A stretch of 64,000 bases of DNA from Bipolaris cookei (Eukaryota; Ascomycota; Dothideomycetes; Pleosporales; Pleosporaceae): positions 926,152-990,151 of the forward strand of contig NRSV01000002.1 of the NCBI GenBank assembly GCA_002286855.1. Reading direction: 5' to 3'. This document shows positions 22,204 through 34,528 of this stretch, piece after piece (the first letter of the stretch is position 1; each line of letters starts with the position of its first letter). The position numbers were made by a program, and so were the translations under genes. The notes under the pieces are model-generated. The model had not been told where the DNA came from, did no database searches, and saw only the letters and a program-made list of their open reading frames with translations.

Positions 22204-22854
22204 CCGTAAGGGTCGTGACACAAAGACCAAATCCCACGCTGGCGGGACGAAGTTTGCATGTGTGCTGTGCATGGGCCTAAAGATGTACTTACATATGTAC
22301 CTTTTCTCCCTGTTTGAGATTTGCCGCCAGGTGGCTGTCAAGTGCAGTGGAAACACGGCCCGCCGTCTTACTGCTTACAGGCCTCTCTCCGCTGCAACCA
22401 AACGTGCAAAAAAAGCCAAGGGGGAATAAGAAGGAGAGGGCGCCAACAGGGCCCCGCCAATACAGCAGACATGGCGCAGGGACCGGCGCCAATGATCGTG
22501 TCATGTGGCGTGGGCATACCAGCACCCACGCCCCCCAAGATTGCCGGCACGGCTTACTTGACTTGGCTAGCAGTAGTTGCATGCAGTCTTCTGGGAGATC
22601 GGCTTCGCACGTGCGCTTCTCACGAACCCGTCGTGGACTCCACAAGTACACACCGCGAAGGCTGGTCGACCAAAGAGCGGTATGATTTGACACCTGTTTA
22701 TTGCTGACCCGCCCTTACGATGGCCGTTGCTCAATAATACATCTTCACACAGACACATTGTTCAAACTTCCCTTCTCCCCGTTTCTCACCCTAACGATTG
22801 GTTCGTGCATCGTTCTACGTTGATAATGACCATGTTAATGCCTTTCCCCCTTGT

Positions 22855-23736
22855 TCACTGGATCTCGTGGTAAAACGCCTCAATCATGCTGGCGACCTGT
22901 TCAAACGCTTCGAGACAATGCCAATGCCCGATTCCCTGTAGAATCTCCAGCTTCTTCTCGCTGCTACCAATCTCGTCGAACATCTTCTTGCAACCCTCCA
23001 GCGGCGCGCTCTTATCTTCCTCGCCCGCGAGGATAAGAACAGGCACGCCGATGTCGCCGTATTGAGGCACCTTTGCATTAATGATGACTCGGCAGTTGGA
23101 TACGTAACCAGCTGGGTCCTGTGACAAGAGCAACTCGCGGATCATCGCTTTGGCAAGCGGGGAAGCTTTGCTTCCCACTGCCGCCTGCGGGATGCTATCT
23201 GCCATGGGTTGCATGCCCTCTTTTTCTACAGTCGCAATCCGTTTCTCGAAAATAGGTCCTACCCCCGGGTTGGGATAGACGGGGCCGATAAGGATGGCTG
23301 CAACAATGCGGTCACTATGCTCAGCAGCAAGATGCGCGCCCACGATACCGTAGCAGAAGTTAGCTCATCATCTCTTCTTTTTCTAACCTCCATAAATGCT
23401 TAATCGTGCTGGGCGCAAATGGGAAACATACCCTCCCATGCTATGCCCCACAAAGACTGCCTTGTCCACCTTCAGGGCATCCAAAATGCCGACAACATCC
23501 TCGCTCAGCGTTTCAATACTTTGCTCGACAAAGGTATACGACGACCGCCCGGCGCCCGTGTTATCAAAGGTTATGCAGCGGAAACCGCTGTTGACTAGCT
23601 TCTGGCATACTGCATAGTAGTAGTTCTGCGACGAGCCCAGACCATGCATGAATATTAGTGTCTCTCGTACCTTTCCATCTGGCGGCGTCAGATCCGCATA
23701 GTGCATCCGCTTGTATCCAAGACGAAGAAATAGCAT
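22855..23736 (-). CDS. Alpha/beta hydrolase; intron acceptor altered (AG to GG)
   Basis: Two exons, 23432-23736 and 22855-23347, would give 265 residues. The fold is clear: oxyanion region in FMHGLGSSQNYY, nucleophile elbow GHSMGG, acid in LAGEEDKSAP, and base in GIGHWHCLEAF. The build resembles 3-oxoadipate enol-lactonase and related small hydrolases; the substrate is unknown. The intron (23348-23431) has a GTATGT donor and a GCTAAC branch site at 23359-23364, but the dinucleotide where the frame demands AG (23349-23348) reads GG. No other AG gives an open frame. Reading through the intron meets a stop soon after exon 1. The gene is therefore either inactive, spliced at a non-canonical site, or affected by a base-call error. 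Confidence 0.8.
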
Positions 23737-24220
23737 CGTTGGTTTAGTGTGTATATGTATTGTATATGATAGGCACAGATTTAGAAACGTGTTTGGTTTA
23801 CAGGACTCGGCCGAAGCCGCAAAAAGCGGGATGTCCCCGTGACGTCATTTATCTGGGACTGATAATGGCATCGATAAGGGGGTTTACACGACGCCTCTTA
23901 TTCTATGAAAAGTCAAACTCTGTATATTGAATTTGGTGATACACCGAAAAAAAGCATTCAACGGGCTCCCGAGTCTCGAAATAGTAAGATAAAAACATAA
24001 TCAGGATATGTATGTCACATGATTGAGCACAAAGCTTTGCTTTCACAATTGCATACCTTTTGATCGGCACCTACCCCCTATATCTATTAACTTTGTGATT
24101 TTCACATTGTACTATTAGCCCAGCGACCCAATAACATACATATGTACTCAAAGAAAAGAATAGAAAAGAACGACACTCAAGAAAATAAAACTTATATATT
24201 TCAACCCGCGTCTTACGCAG
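23737..24220. other. Intergenic upstream of the hydrolase
   Basis: AT-rich, with no gene seen. It contains the hydrolase promoter and the 3' region of the next minus-strand gene. Confidence 0.5.
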
Positions 24221-24973
24221 TCAACCCGTCGGCGACGTCAACCGATACATCTCCTTCAGCGCCTCCGTACACCTCTCCCCAAGCGAAGACTCACTCAGTA
24301 CCTTGGGATTATGCAACAGCGTCCATATGAGCTGCGCTAGCCCCTCTCTCGTCGTAGCCTCCTTGAGCGCATCCCATCCTTCGTCCGCGCTCTCGTTCAG
24401 CGTCTGTGACACACTCTTTGCCCGTGAGCGTCTCCGTCGCCGGAAAGCAAAGATGCTCCGGCTCATGCCTTCACTTGCGTCGCCGCTTACGTCCCAGAGC
24501 GCCACGCGGTTGATGAAGTGCTTCATTGCTTTTTCTTCAAACTGCGCTTTGCGGGGCGCGATGGCAGCGTCGAATTCTGGGTCTGCGGGATAGGATTGCG
24601 GGTCCCAGAGGCGGAGGAGGTAGCGGAAGGTTCGGATTTCTGCGTCTGGGACGGGTAGGCTGTTGAGGTCGAGGGTGAAGGGGTCGTTGGATAAGATGGA
24701 GGAAGAGGAAGACGTTGGCCGTCCGCTTGTGGTGCTTGTGGGTGTGGAGACTTGCTCTTGCTCGTACTTGAGATCGAGAGCTTGGTGTGTGTCGATGATT
24801 CGATGGAGGGCTACCCTCTGGTTCTGAGGCACGGCATCGGTGCCCTGGAAGACACGTGGATATTCTCTTACAGAGTGTTCAACGGGTGCTGAGAAGGAGC
24901 GTGACGAGAAACTGCTCCCACTTCGGTTGTTGCTGAGGAAGTGTGGTCGCTTGGATTGTGAAATGGTGGCCAT
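24221..24973 (-). CDS. Unknown protein, 250 residues
   Basis: A single exon. The ATG at 24973 (context CCAACCATGGCC) is preferred; the frame extends three codons upstream without another ATG. The first 100 residues are Ser-rich and disordered. The rest looks helical and folded: EIRTFRYLLRLWDP, FEEKAMKHFINRVALWDV, and a C-terminal helix LGERCTEALKEMYRLTSPTG. A basic patch (FAFRRRRRSRAK) lies between. No family is recognised with certainty. The regular amphipathic C-terminal half argues for a real gene. Confidence 0.7.
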   Translation of the reverse strand: MATISQSKRPHFLSNNRSGSSFSSRSFSAPVEHSVREYPRVFQGTDAVPQNQRVALHRIIDTHQALDLKYEQEQVSTPTSTTSGRPTSSSSSILSNDPFTLDLNSLPVPDAEIRTFRYLLRLWDPQSYPADPEFDAAIAPRKAQFEEKAMKHFINRVALWDVSGDASEGMSRSIFAFRRRRRSRAKSVSQTLNESADEGWDALKEATTREGLAQLIWTLLHNPKVLSESSLGERCTEALKEMYRLTSPTG

Positions 24974-25984
24974 GGTTGGCAATGTGATGTTTGGTCGCTC
25001 TCGTAAAGTGGTGGGTTTAGACGTATACCATTCAAGGGAAAACGCAACACCTTTTTACTATATAAACAATTGTCAAGGCAAGTCAGGCAGAAGTAAGTAA
25101 AGGGAGTCAACAGTTAGACAGATCAACAAGAATGAAGAAGGAAAGAAGGAAAGAAACACCAGCAAAAAGCCAGTCAGCAGACGGCTCGCAGGCATGCCGA
25201 CTATCCAGTAATTGACCTGCGCACAAGCCGGCAGCCGAGCGTGACGCAATCTCCTATTCGGATATGCAGTGAGCTGTTCAAAGATTATTCCCTCATTGAC
25301 GGCCTTTTTAGCACGGCCGTGTTGTGTCGCGGAACCCCAGCCGTTTATGCGCTTGATTGGTGACTGAGCCACTGCGTCGTTTGAGCCACGTTCTCATGAG
25401 CCACTTCTGACACGCTGTGTGGTTGAGTCACTGCGCCGCACTCTTCCGGATGATGCGGGTCTGCAAACGACGGTGGTGGAGTCGGCGACACGCTCGGGCA
25501 ACGCTTTGGTCCTGCCACTAACCCAACTTGGTCGGGTATTCGGCCACCGCAGCGAGTCGCTGTGGGCGGAGCGTATATTGTCCATACGCTGACGCGTTAG
25601 TATGCACCTTACCTGTTCTCGCTAATACGTACAATGCGTAAGCCTAAACCAGCAAGTCTGAGCGTCCTGAACTATTCACTTACATGCGGTGAGGATATGC
25701 AGCTAGTCTTGCCCCGTTCATCATCATGCACATAACCTATAGTCAAGTAAATATGTAACATACACATGTATCAAGTTATATATATCATATATGTGTACAC
25801 ACTAATATCGAAAATACATAAGTGATGCACTTGGAACGCCTTTTTTGCGAACCTAGCTTCTCAGTGAACAAAACGCCTTGCAATGCAGCTTATAACCAGC
25901 GTCCAGACCTCGTAAAGAAGATGACCACCCTAGAGCGACCAACATGTCCCTTTGCGGCACCCCTCCAGAACACAACAACCTTTA
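24974..25984. other. 1-kb intergenic stretch with repeated GAGCCAC and an AT-rich 3' end
   Basis: No gene is seen. GAGCCAC or GAGTCAC occurs four times in about 70 bp (25365-25435). A very AT-rich segment near 25735-25815 lies downstream of the histidine-kinase gene and may serve its 3'-end formation. Confidence 0.5.
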
Positions 25985-28900
25985 TCATGAAGGTGGAACA
26001 GGTTTCGTCTTCCCGTTCGGAAGTATGTGCTGAGTAGTCGACATGCGCACACCCGATGGCCGGTCCACCTTCTTTGCTTCTACCGCTGCGCTTTGGACAT
26101 CCATTTCCTTCTTAACATCCTCGTTTCCACCTGTAACATTGGGTAGTGTCTGGGCCTCCTTCAACGCGTCTTTGACCATCTTCTTCGCCTCGATTGCCAA
26201 ATTCGGGATTTCCTCAGACTCCTTGTTCTTGTTCAAATACGACTCGAGCAGCGCCTTGAGAGTCTGCGCGCGCACAGGCTTTGCCAGGTAGTTGTTCATC
26301 CCGCTTTCGATACCTGCACCAGACTCTTAGTCTACTGGAACAAACTTAACCAAGGGCAGCACTTACACTTTTCACGGTCACCTTGTATGGCCGAGGCTGT
26401 CATGGCAATGATGAGGACGTTTCTTATCTCAGGATTGGGATGCTTCCGGATGAGTTTGGTAGCTGCGTCTTGTCAGTACAATGCAAATCGAATGCATGGT
26501 AAAGAAGAGCCATCTCACCTTCGTAACCATCACAATGCGGCATTTGCACATCCATAAGGACCAGGTGGAAGGGTCGGCCGTTCTCAGATGCACGCTCTAG
26601 AGCATCTATTGTCTTAAAGCCGTCCAGATAAGCATCGCATTTGAACCCAAGTTTTTGCACAAAGCTGATGGCGATACGCTGGTTGATCAGATTATCTTCC
26701 GCAATACAGACCCGTAGGTCTCGTCTTGGGACAGTAGACAGGTCAATGCAAGCACCTGAAGTATGCTCATGACCATTGTTCTCCTGGCTAGAGAATCTGG
26801 CCATAGGATCTGGCTCTCTACTTCTCTGCTGCTGATTTCCTGCATGTGCTCTCGGCACTTTCTTGAAACGTAGCGAGAAAGTGACAGTCGTGCCCTTGCC
26901 TGGCTGGCTCTCGAGACGTACTGTTCCATGCATGACATTTTCTATGAGAGCTTTGCAGATACTGAGGCCGAGACCTGTACCGCCATAGCTTCTGGCAGAG
27001 CTAGACTCAATCTGCGAAAAGGGAAGGAACAATTTTTGCTTCTGCTCGTCTGGAATACCAATTCCAGTATCAATGACGCTGCAAGTCACATCTGCCCACT
27101 CACTGGTCTCTTGATCGACGACTGCGCGAACCGTGACTGACCCTCTTGGCGTGAACTTGTAGCTATTGGATAGTAGGTTCATAAGAATTTGATGGAGCCG
27201 GACAGGGTCACCCATAACTAGCATTTCTGGATCTAGTTCCAGCTGTTCGATCGTCTTGAGGCCCCGCTCGGCATTTGTGTACGCAAGCGCACGAACAACT
27301 TCGGCAATGGTCTCATTGAGCGAAATCGGCATCTCCATGACATTCATCTTGCCAGCCTCAAGTTTGGAATAGTCAAGCAAATCGTTGATGATTGAAAGTA
27401 GCGTATCAGCACAGACACGAATCGAGTCTGCATATCCTGATTGCTCTCCATTGAGAGGCGACGCCTTCAACAGTTCCGACATTCCGATGACTCCATTCAG
27501 GGGCGTGCGCAATTCATGCGAAACATTGGCTAAAAAGAGACTTTTGGCCTTTGCTGCTTCCTCCTTCAGTTTCATGTTGCGAATGGCATTTGCCTCGGCC
27601 TCTTTCGCTTTGATTTCTGCAGCTCGTGCCTGCGCCAAGGCCCGTTTCTGCATCTCGAGCATTGCCTCATTACTCGCAGAAACCCTCTCCACCTCCTTGA
27701 AAAGTAGCGCATTGGCCAGAGAGATGGATATCTGGTTGACCAGCAATCGAAGGACTTGAGTGTTTCGTTCGGTGAACGAGTTTGGCGGACCTTCGACATA
27801 AATCGAACCCAAGAGATGGTCACTGTGTACAATAGGGATACAAATAACTGCTTTGCCTTCGGGGTTACGTCGCAGGTAGGAGTCTGAGACGTTGGAGAAA
27901 CGGTCGTCTTCTAGCAGGTTCTGAACAAAGACAGTCTCCCTAAAGCGCAACGTGTAGAGTGTCACCTGTCTAGCCACCACATCGTCCACAGTGTCCAAAG
28001 GCTGGCTGGCAGGGAATGATGTAACACCCGAATTGAACCCACTGTCATTGTCGGGCTCATTGGTAGCTACGCATGCGATAGACCACTCAATCTGCGGGTC
28101 CTCAACGACAATGCCACAAAGTGTTCCTCCAGTGGATTCCAAGAGAATCGAACTCATCTTGGCCATCAGTTTGTCTACCACTAGTTCGCTCGAAAGAACC
28201 TGACTTGACTCAAGGATAGAGGAAAGGTCTAACATGTCGAGGCCAACAGCCGATAGGCCATTCTGCAGGCCTTGAGCGGACTCTTGGCGACGAGTGCCCT
28301 CAGGGACGATCCAGTTCTGCGTTCGGTCAACAGCTGTTTCAGTCCCCAGGTCATTCTGTTCGAGCCGGAAGGCTGTATTGTTTGTTTCAGTGATCGAAGT
28401 TTGGACAGCAACGTCCTGAGTAGTAAATGAAGCACTACGATCGAGAAGAGACTCATGCTTGCTCGCGAAGTGATTCGCCTTTCCAAATGCCGACATTCGT
28501 CTATATGTCGAGATACAGTCCCTGCTCGTATGACGGGCTGCCCTATAAGCTTGTTTCCGGATGAGAAACTCGGAGTATAACTCGAGAGCAAATGCTTCGT
28601 CTAGTGTGAAGTTGTAAGTCTCGCTATGGTCCATGGCAGCTTCGTAATTTTGCAGCGCGGATGTATAGTCAAGGCTGTTCTCTGCTAGAAGGGCATTGAG
28701 AATATGCTTCCAGCCTCGGTAGTTGGCATCAGTAATTGTGCAGCACGTCTCGAGTAGCTTCAGTGTATCTTGAACATGGCGAAGCATTTCGTCTTTGCGA
28801 GCGTTCTGGGGGTCCGCTCTGAGAACAGCCATGTATGCTAATGACAAATAATACCGGACCGAGTAGTTTGACCGTTCGCACCAAAGGCTGCTTACCATGG

Positions 28901-31900
28901 GCAGTAATAGCTCTCCCAGAGCAACAGCCTCTGAATTGAAACCGAAGAGCACCAACACTGGAAGTTTGGTAGCAAGGTATATCGATTTTGGCCGCTTCGG
29001 ATTGCTCGCTGTCTTTTCAAGGAAGTCGATGTACTCTACTTCATTGTGTTCGTGATCGGAGAAAATCGATGATACGTCATTTGTACCCGTCTTTCCTTGA
29101 AGGGCTCGCGCGCATTGGCGGCTGGCCAATAAGAACACACCTCCTCTTAAATCTTTTTCCCAATTTTTCATGTCTAGAGGTGTTTCCTCGATCCAAGCCT
29201 CTAGTTCAGCAACGTCATGAGATGCCACTATTTTGAAATAAGCCCGAATACCAATATTCAAGAGCGTGAGAATACGATCGCCCGCAGTCAGGGAAGCCTG
29301 TAAAGCGTCCTCTAGGCAAGGAATCAAATCGGCAACTGGCCCTTCCAAGTGGCCAAGGAACAAAGGCTGTAGAGTCTGGGCTCTGCCTAAAGTATAGTAA
29401 TCTTCGGGGAACATCTGGAAAATCCGCTTTGCTATATCGCCCATGTCCACAGCAAACTGCATCATGTTGAATCGGCCACCAGCAATGGTGCCAAGGTGTA
29501 CGTACGCAAGCGCTACCTGTGATATGATGCCTCGGTCAAGGTGCACTTGGATTAACATTAGTGTTGCTTGATAAAACAACAAACTGTTTGACCAGAACGC
29601 CGCACTAAGGAGCTCAACAAATACAGGCCCAATGGTCATCAAGACGCGGTCATTTTTTGGTGATTGGGGCGTAAGCAGTTCGTTCTTGTCAATCGCTTGA
29701 AGCGTACTGTAGAGCTTTTGGAACTGTGCATCACATGCCTCCCACGTCGTGGGAGGTATAGGATACCCAAGCAAAGATAGACAATTCTTCAAAGCCTGAA
29801 GTGCTCTGTACATAGTGATATTGTTAGCGTACAACTCAAGAAAGGTATGGTAGTCATTTCTGTAAGGAGAGAATGTGGGAATTACGTACCCCAAACTATC
29901 GCCGCGAACGGCAAAGACACGGGATTGAAGGATGAACGAGCTGGCCTTGTCACACGGGTTTCTCGCATGCTGAAACGTAGTCTCGATCAGACTAAGAGCT
30001 TCGTCATACATGCCCTGATGCCAATAGCATTCGGCTGAACGAACAAAGAGTTGCAAAGTCTCCTGATATGAAACATCTGGTTTGCTTTCATCCCATGGAT
30101 CGTCTTGCAACAGCTTGAGGCTATGTGCAAAGTAGTAGATACCTGTCGACCTCGCGCCAGACTCACATGCCGTCTCTCCTGCCTGGTAGAGCATGTCACG
30201 AAATGGAGCCCGTATTGGTTCCTTGGACTTGATCAACTCAGCAGCAAGACAGATGTGGCGGCTCTGCATATACAAAGCCTTTGAACTCAATTCCGGATCA
30301 TCCAGGTACTCCTTTCCGGAGATGATCATCCTGGCAATGGTAAAGTGCATCAGTTGGGTGTCCCATTCTTTATCCAACGAGTTGGAGGCTGCTGCCAGGT
30401 ATCTGTCGTGACTGAATCTGAACCGAGCGTCTTGTTCCGCAGGCATCAACACGTAGGCTTTGAGTACTTCATTGAGTGCTGTGACAGCACATTCGTTCTT
30501 TTCGAAGAGCGGCAGTCTAGCCCCAGGGGGTTCATGGCCTGTCGGCTTCAAGAGTTTCTTCAGAAGTTCGAAAGAGAATGTACCGCCCAAGAGCGAAGCC
30601 CATGCAAGGAGTTTTCTGCTCTCACGTGGCAGATCCGTCAGGCGTCGGGCAATGAAATCTGTTGTAACAGCAGATCCATAGTCTGGGGATTCGAAGACTT
30701 CAAAGACCTTATCTAAGTCAAAAACCCAATTGTTCTCTCGCCATTCATAGAAGACACATCGTTTCCTGTAGCACGTGTCCAGTATTTCCCGTATGTAGAA
30801 TAGATTCCCTCTAGACTTTTCCTGTATGACAGCCACTAGGGGGAGTATGTACTGATGATCTCGATGAAGAGTCTCCGCCACATACTCGGCGGTTTGAACT
30901 TCGGTGAACGGTAGCAGCTGGACCTTTGTGGCGTTTCGAAGAATGGGAACGAGCTCCCGTGGTAAAGTATCTTCGTCGGTGTAAGTGAACATCAAGACAA
31001 GAGGTATTTTGGCCTGAACGATGTGATGTATGAGCTCTGCACTTTCCGGATCGGCGTTTTGGACATCTTCCAGGCTCCAAGTACAGAGCTTGTGCATTGC
31101 AAGGAGCCGCAGAACATCAATGAAGACATTCATGAACCGGGACGATTTGGAGGCGCCTCCACTTCGTAGCCACGCCTCAGCGGTGTGTCCAGCACCTCCA
31201 CAATGGACGGCAGGAGAGGATGCGCGGCGATCCTTGAGAAAATCTATGTCCTTTTGCTGGGGTGTTTTGGGACCATTGTTTGTATTTAAGAGCCACTCGG
31301 GCAGATCAAGATAACTCCGCAGGACCATCCAAACGCCACTATTCTTGAGATAATGGCGTAATCGTTGGTGAAATTCGGTTGTGACATCAGCTTCTGAGAA
31401 TATTTGTCTGAAAAAGGAAGACATGAGTCTGAGGATAGGATCGAAAGGTGCCCTCTTATCGGGGTCGAATTTGGCCATTGCAAAATAACCCGTACTCCGT
31501 GCAGTACTCTGTATGCTCTGCACTAAGCGGGACTTGCCCAGCCCGGTGGCTCCACCAATTGCTATTACCTATAATCGCAGATTAGTACATATTGATTGTT
31601 AGTTTGAAAAGGCGGGTAGCATTCCGGCCCTCCTTTTGGATTGATAGGATTGACATACCTGCTACAGGTTAGTGCTGGTCAAGAAGAAGATGATAGAATT
31701 TATACTTGCCTCGCAGCGAGCCTTGCGCCTTAATCTCCGTGTGCTTGCTAAAGTCCGTAGACCATCGTTGGATTGGTGTGAGCGAGAATGGAGTGCGGAG
31801 CTCTCAATGCTATTGTTAGACCGTCCTCTATGGGTGAGTTGCAGTTGGGGTCGATTGTCCATACTGCTGTCAGCTGTAGACGTTTCTGATTGTGTGATGC

Positions 31901-33535
31901 TGTCTTGGGAGCCTTGCTGTATCGATCGAGCCGCCTCCATGAAAACAGGCCCGTCTGCCGAGACGCTGTTCATCCTGCTTTCGGAACCCCTCGAACTGGT
32001 ACTCTCTGAGACAAGATCATCAAATTGCAGATCCAGTCGCTGATCTGAATAAGACGATCCTGAACTCATGCTCTGTAGGTTTTTGACGCCGTTGCGGCGG
32101 TGCCTCGCTACTCGCTCAATCACATCGACTATTGCCTTTCGCTCTTTTCCGCGCCCAATCATCTTGAGTGGAAGATTGAAAAAGCAGCTGATGTCCTTTG
32201 AACCAACCTGGAATGCCTTCAATCCCTCGACATCGCCTTCACAGAGCAGCTCACGTATGCGGGCGAGGTCGTGCTTGAGTCCCGAGGTAGAGTGGTACCT
32301 GTCTTCAATGCTTCGTTGCGTCATCCGCTGGATGACTTCAGAGAGAGCTTCGGGAATGTCCAGACGTCTCGAAGAGACAGGGGGAATGCGCTTGCTGATG
32401 ACGTTTTGCATGACATCAAGAGCGGTGCTTCCGTCAAAGGGAGTATGTCCGCAGAGCATTGTGTAGAAGAGGATCCCAAGGCTGTAGATATCTGTTCGGG
32501 TATCCGGCTCGGCAGGCATGCGGCCCGTCTGTTCGGGAGAGATGAAGGCCAGCTTTAACTCAACTCCGGTTTCCTTGGACAGCGCACTCCAGCCAGCACT
32601 TGTCAGGCCATTCTCAAACGAACGTGCTCCGCTTCCAAAATTCTATTCAAGTTTAGCAGGGGGAATTTTTTTTGTAGAGAACGAGACGGAATCTACTCAC
32701 AATCATTTTGACAGCCCCTGATTCTGCGAAGTGGAAAGCATCGCCACGGATTTCCCCATGCACAATCTCATGGCCGTGGTGCAGTATTTCCAGACACTCT
32801 ACCGATCCAACGGCGAAGTCGAGAAAAGTCAGGAGGGGTACACCATGATTGGACAGCTGGGCATCTGATTGGGGCGGGGTGCTGCCGTTGATGTTTCTGC
32901 GAAAGTTGTACCAATTTGGCCCAAAATCAACCAATTCCTTGAGGAAGTTTGGGCCTGGAGCTTCGAATATGCTGGCAACCAGCTGGTCTTCTCCATACTT
33001 TGCAGGCAGGTGCACAAATTCTATGGGACGGACAAAGTGTCTGCCCTCAGGATCCGACTCTTTGACAACCAGCTTGGAGAGGTGGAATTCGCGTTCCAGT
33101 CGCAGAGCCTGCTGGGATACGCGGCACACGACAGGACGCCCATCTGGAGCAAGGGCTTTGGCGGTCGTTTGTGTATGGTGTGTTTGGACTGTGGAGGCGC
33201 TCGCTTCTGAGCCGGAGCTGCGGTGGCTGCGGTGGAAAGCTGGGCGAGTGGAGCCCGGTGCATGTGAGGTGGTGGACGAGGTGATGTCGCTCCTTCCCCT
33301 CGAGAGCGGGCGCTCCTGGCGCGGGGGCGTCCTCTCGTAACCAAAGAAATGCCAATTGTCATACGACTGCACGTGATTAGCGCACTTGATGTGACAGGCG
33401 AGGTGGTGGAGGTCGGGCACTGACCGAATGGAAAGGCTCAATCTCCGAGTCCCAGACGTAGTTGGGGAGCTCCTGCAGGCGCGCAAGAATATGAGCAAAG
33501 CGCGCTGCCCGCCCGGAGGCTTGGCTGGGCGACAT
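25985..33535 (-). CDS. Group X hybrid histidine kinase with N-terminal kinase-like domain
   Basis: Six exons: 33535-33425, 33366-32701, 32642-31710, 31568-26519, 26462-26367 and 26313-25985, giving 2394 residues with all phases consistent. Domain order follows group X kinases (Candida Chk1, fission-yeast Mak2/Mak3). First comes a Ser/Thr-kinase-like domain (about 60-400) with LKLAFISPEQTGR and DIYSLGILFYTML. An AAA-type ATPase has Walker A GGATGLGKS near 575. A long helical repeat region precedes a GAF domain (about 1690-1865). The histidine-kinase core has phospho-His 1921 in HELRTPLNG, N box NLLSNSYKF and G boxes DTGIGIP and GTGLGLS. A receiver domain has phospho-Asp 2243 in LMDVQMP and Lys in AKPV. 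The kinase-like domain has NFG for DFG and HGE for HRD, so it may be catalytically dead. The 141-nt intron 3 begins with GC and looks like two introns end to end. The family relays stress signals to response regulators such as Ssk1 and Skn7. Confidence 0.95.
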
Positions 33536-34528
33536 GGTGTGGGTGTGGTTGTTGGGGCCCGCGACGGGCCTAAGGCATGCTCTTGGTGGGATGGAGGTGC
33601 GGCTTTAAGCGGAGTGGGCGCGGTGGCAGGGTGGCAGGCGGATCGATCACACAGTCACGGCGGGTGCGACTGCCATGGCGAGGGCGCAATTGGGAACGAG
33701 GGTCGGGGGTGGCAAGAGAGGGGGGGCGGTGGATTCTATCGTCGTTGAACGAGCGCCCGTCCTGTGTGGAGAGCAGCAATGCAACGCGCAGGCCGAGTGC
33801 TTACTGATGGCCCATCAGCCACAACACATGGGCGCGGTCCGCAACAGCAGCCTTGCGCCTGGCCTCGTCCGCTGGTTCGCTGCTTGTTGTGTGGAAGACG
33901 TCATAATCGCGATGCGACTGGCCTGCCACCGCCTTGGGCCTTTGCCTTGTCTGCCCCCGCTGGTGCTCACCCATAGACCTTGCCCACAACCGCATCGCCG
34001 CCCATGCTATGCCTACTGAGACGCTTCTCCAAACATGGGCCGTCTAGCAGCAGCATCAGCCGCCCATCTGTGGCGGATGCGGCCACGGCTGGTGCACACA
34101 TGTAATCACCCCCGCGGTACTCTAGACGTGACAGCTTGATACGGCCTAGTGCAGCAGATCGCCGTGGCGCGTCACCAGCCGGGTAGCCGCCTCATCGTCG
34201 ACTACAAGCGGTGCGGCCGTTCCGCATACATACGCACAACCACTCACACATAGCCGCCTCCCCATATCCTCACCACCACCGCCATTGGCCCCCCGACGCC
34301 CTCGACGCCGCCTGGCTGCGAACTGCTCGACTTGCCGCACACTTCCCGCCAGCGTGGCTCCCGCACGGCACCCTGCCTCTGCATCGCACCTGCCCCACTA
34401 CGCCCCGAGTGGCCAGCACTCTCCCCGACATTTACCCCCTCTCCCCATGCATCTCCCCCAGAGATAGCTACCCTTGACGAGCGCCTGCTGCTTACGTTTC
34501 CACCTCGCTCCCAATTCAATGTCACATC
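33536..34528. other. Divergent promoter region
   Basis: About 1 kb of GC-rich DNA shared by the histidine kinase (-) and the ankyrin/DIL gene (+). Short frames here are not credible genes. Confidence 0.5.

Larger units (their letters stand above)
20924..22854. other. 1.9-kb gene-free stretch
   Basis: Only short overlapping frames of random composition occur on both strands. The region holds the promoter of the 20923 gene and the 3' region of the hydrolase gene. Two G-quadruplex motifs are listed separately. Nothing else is recognised. Confidence 0.5.

Noticed and set aside
22289..22707. Three overlapping frames of 123-134 codons on both strands
   Set aside because: They overlap each other in different frames in GC-rich DNA, as expected by chance; none shows protein-like composition.
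25735..25815. AT-rich imperfect palindrome downstream of the histidine kinase
   Set aside because: Simple AT-rich sequence readily gives such symmetry; there is no evidence of function beyond a possible polyadenylation region.
31662..32519. Kinase-like frame ending at 31662 as the end of a separate gene
   Set aside because: The frame continues across the 141-nt intron into the Walker-A strand of the ATPase domain, as in group X kinases.
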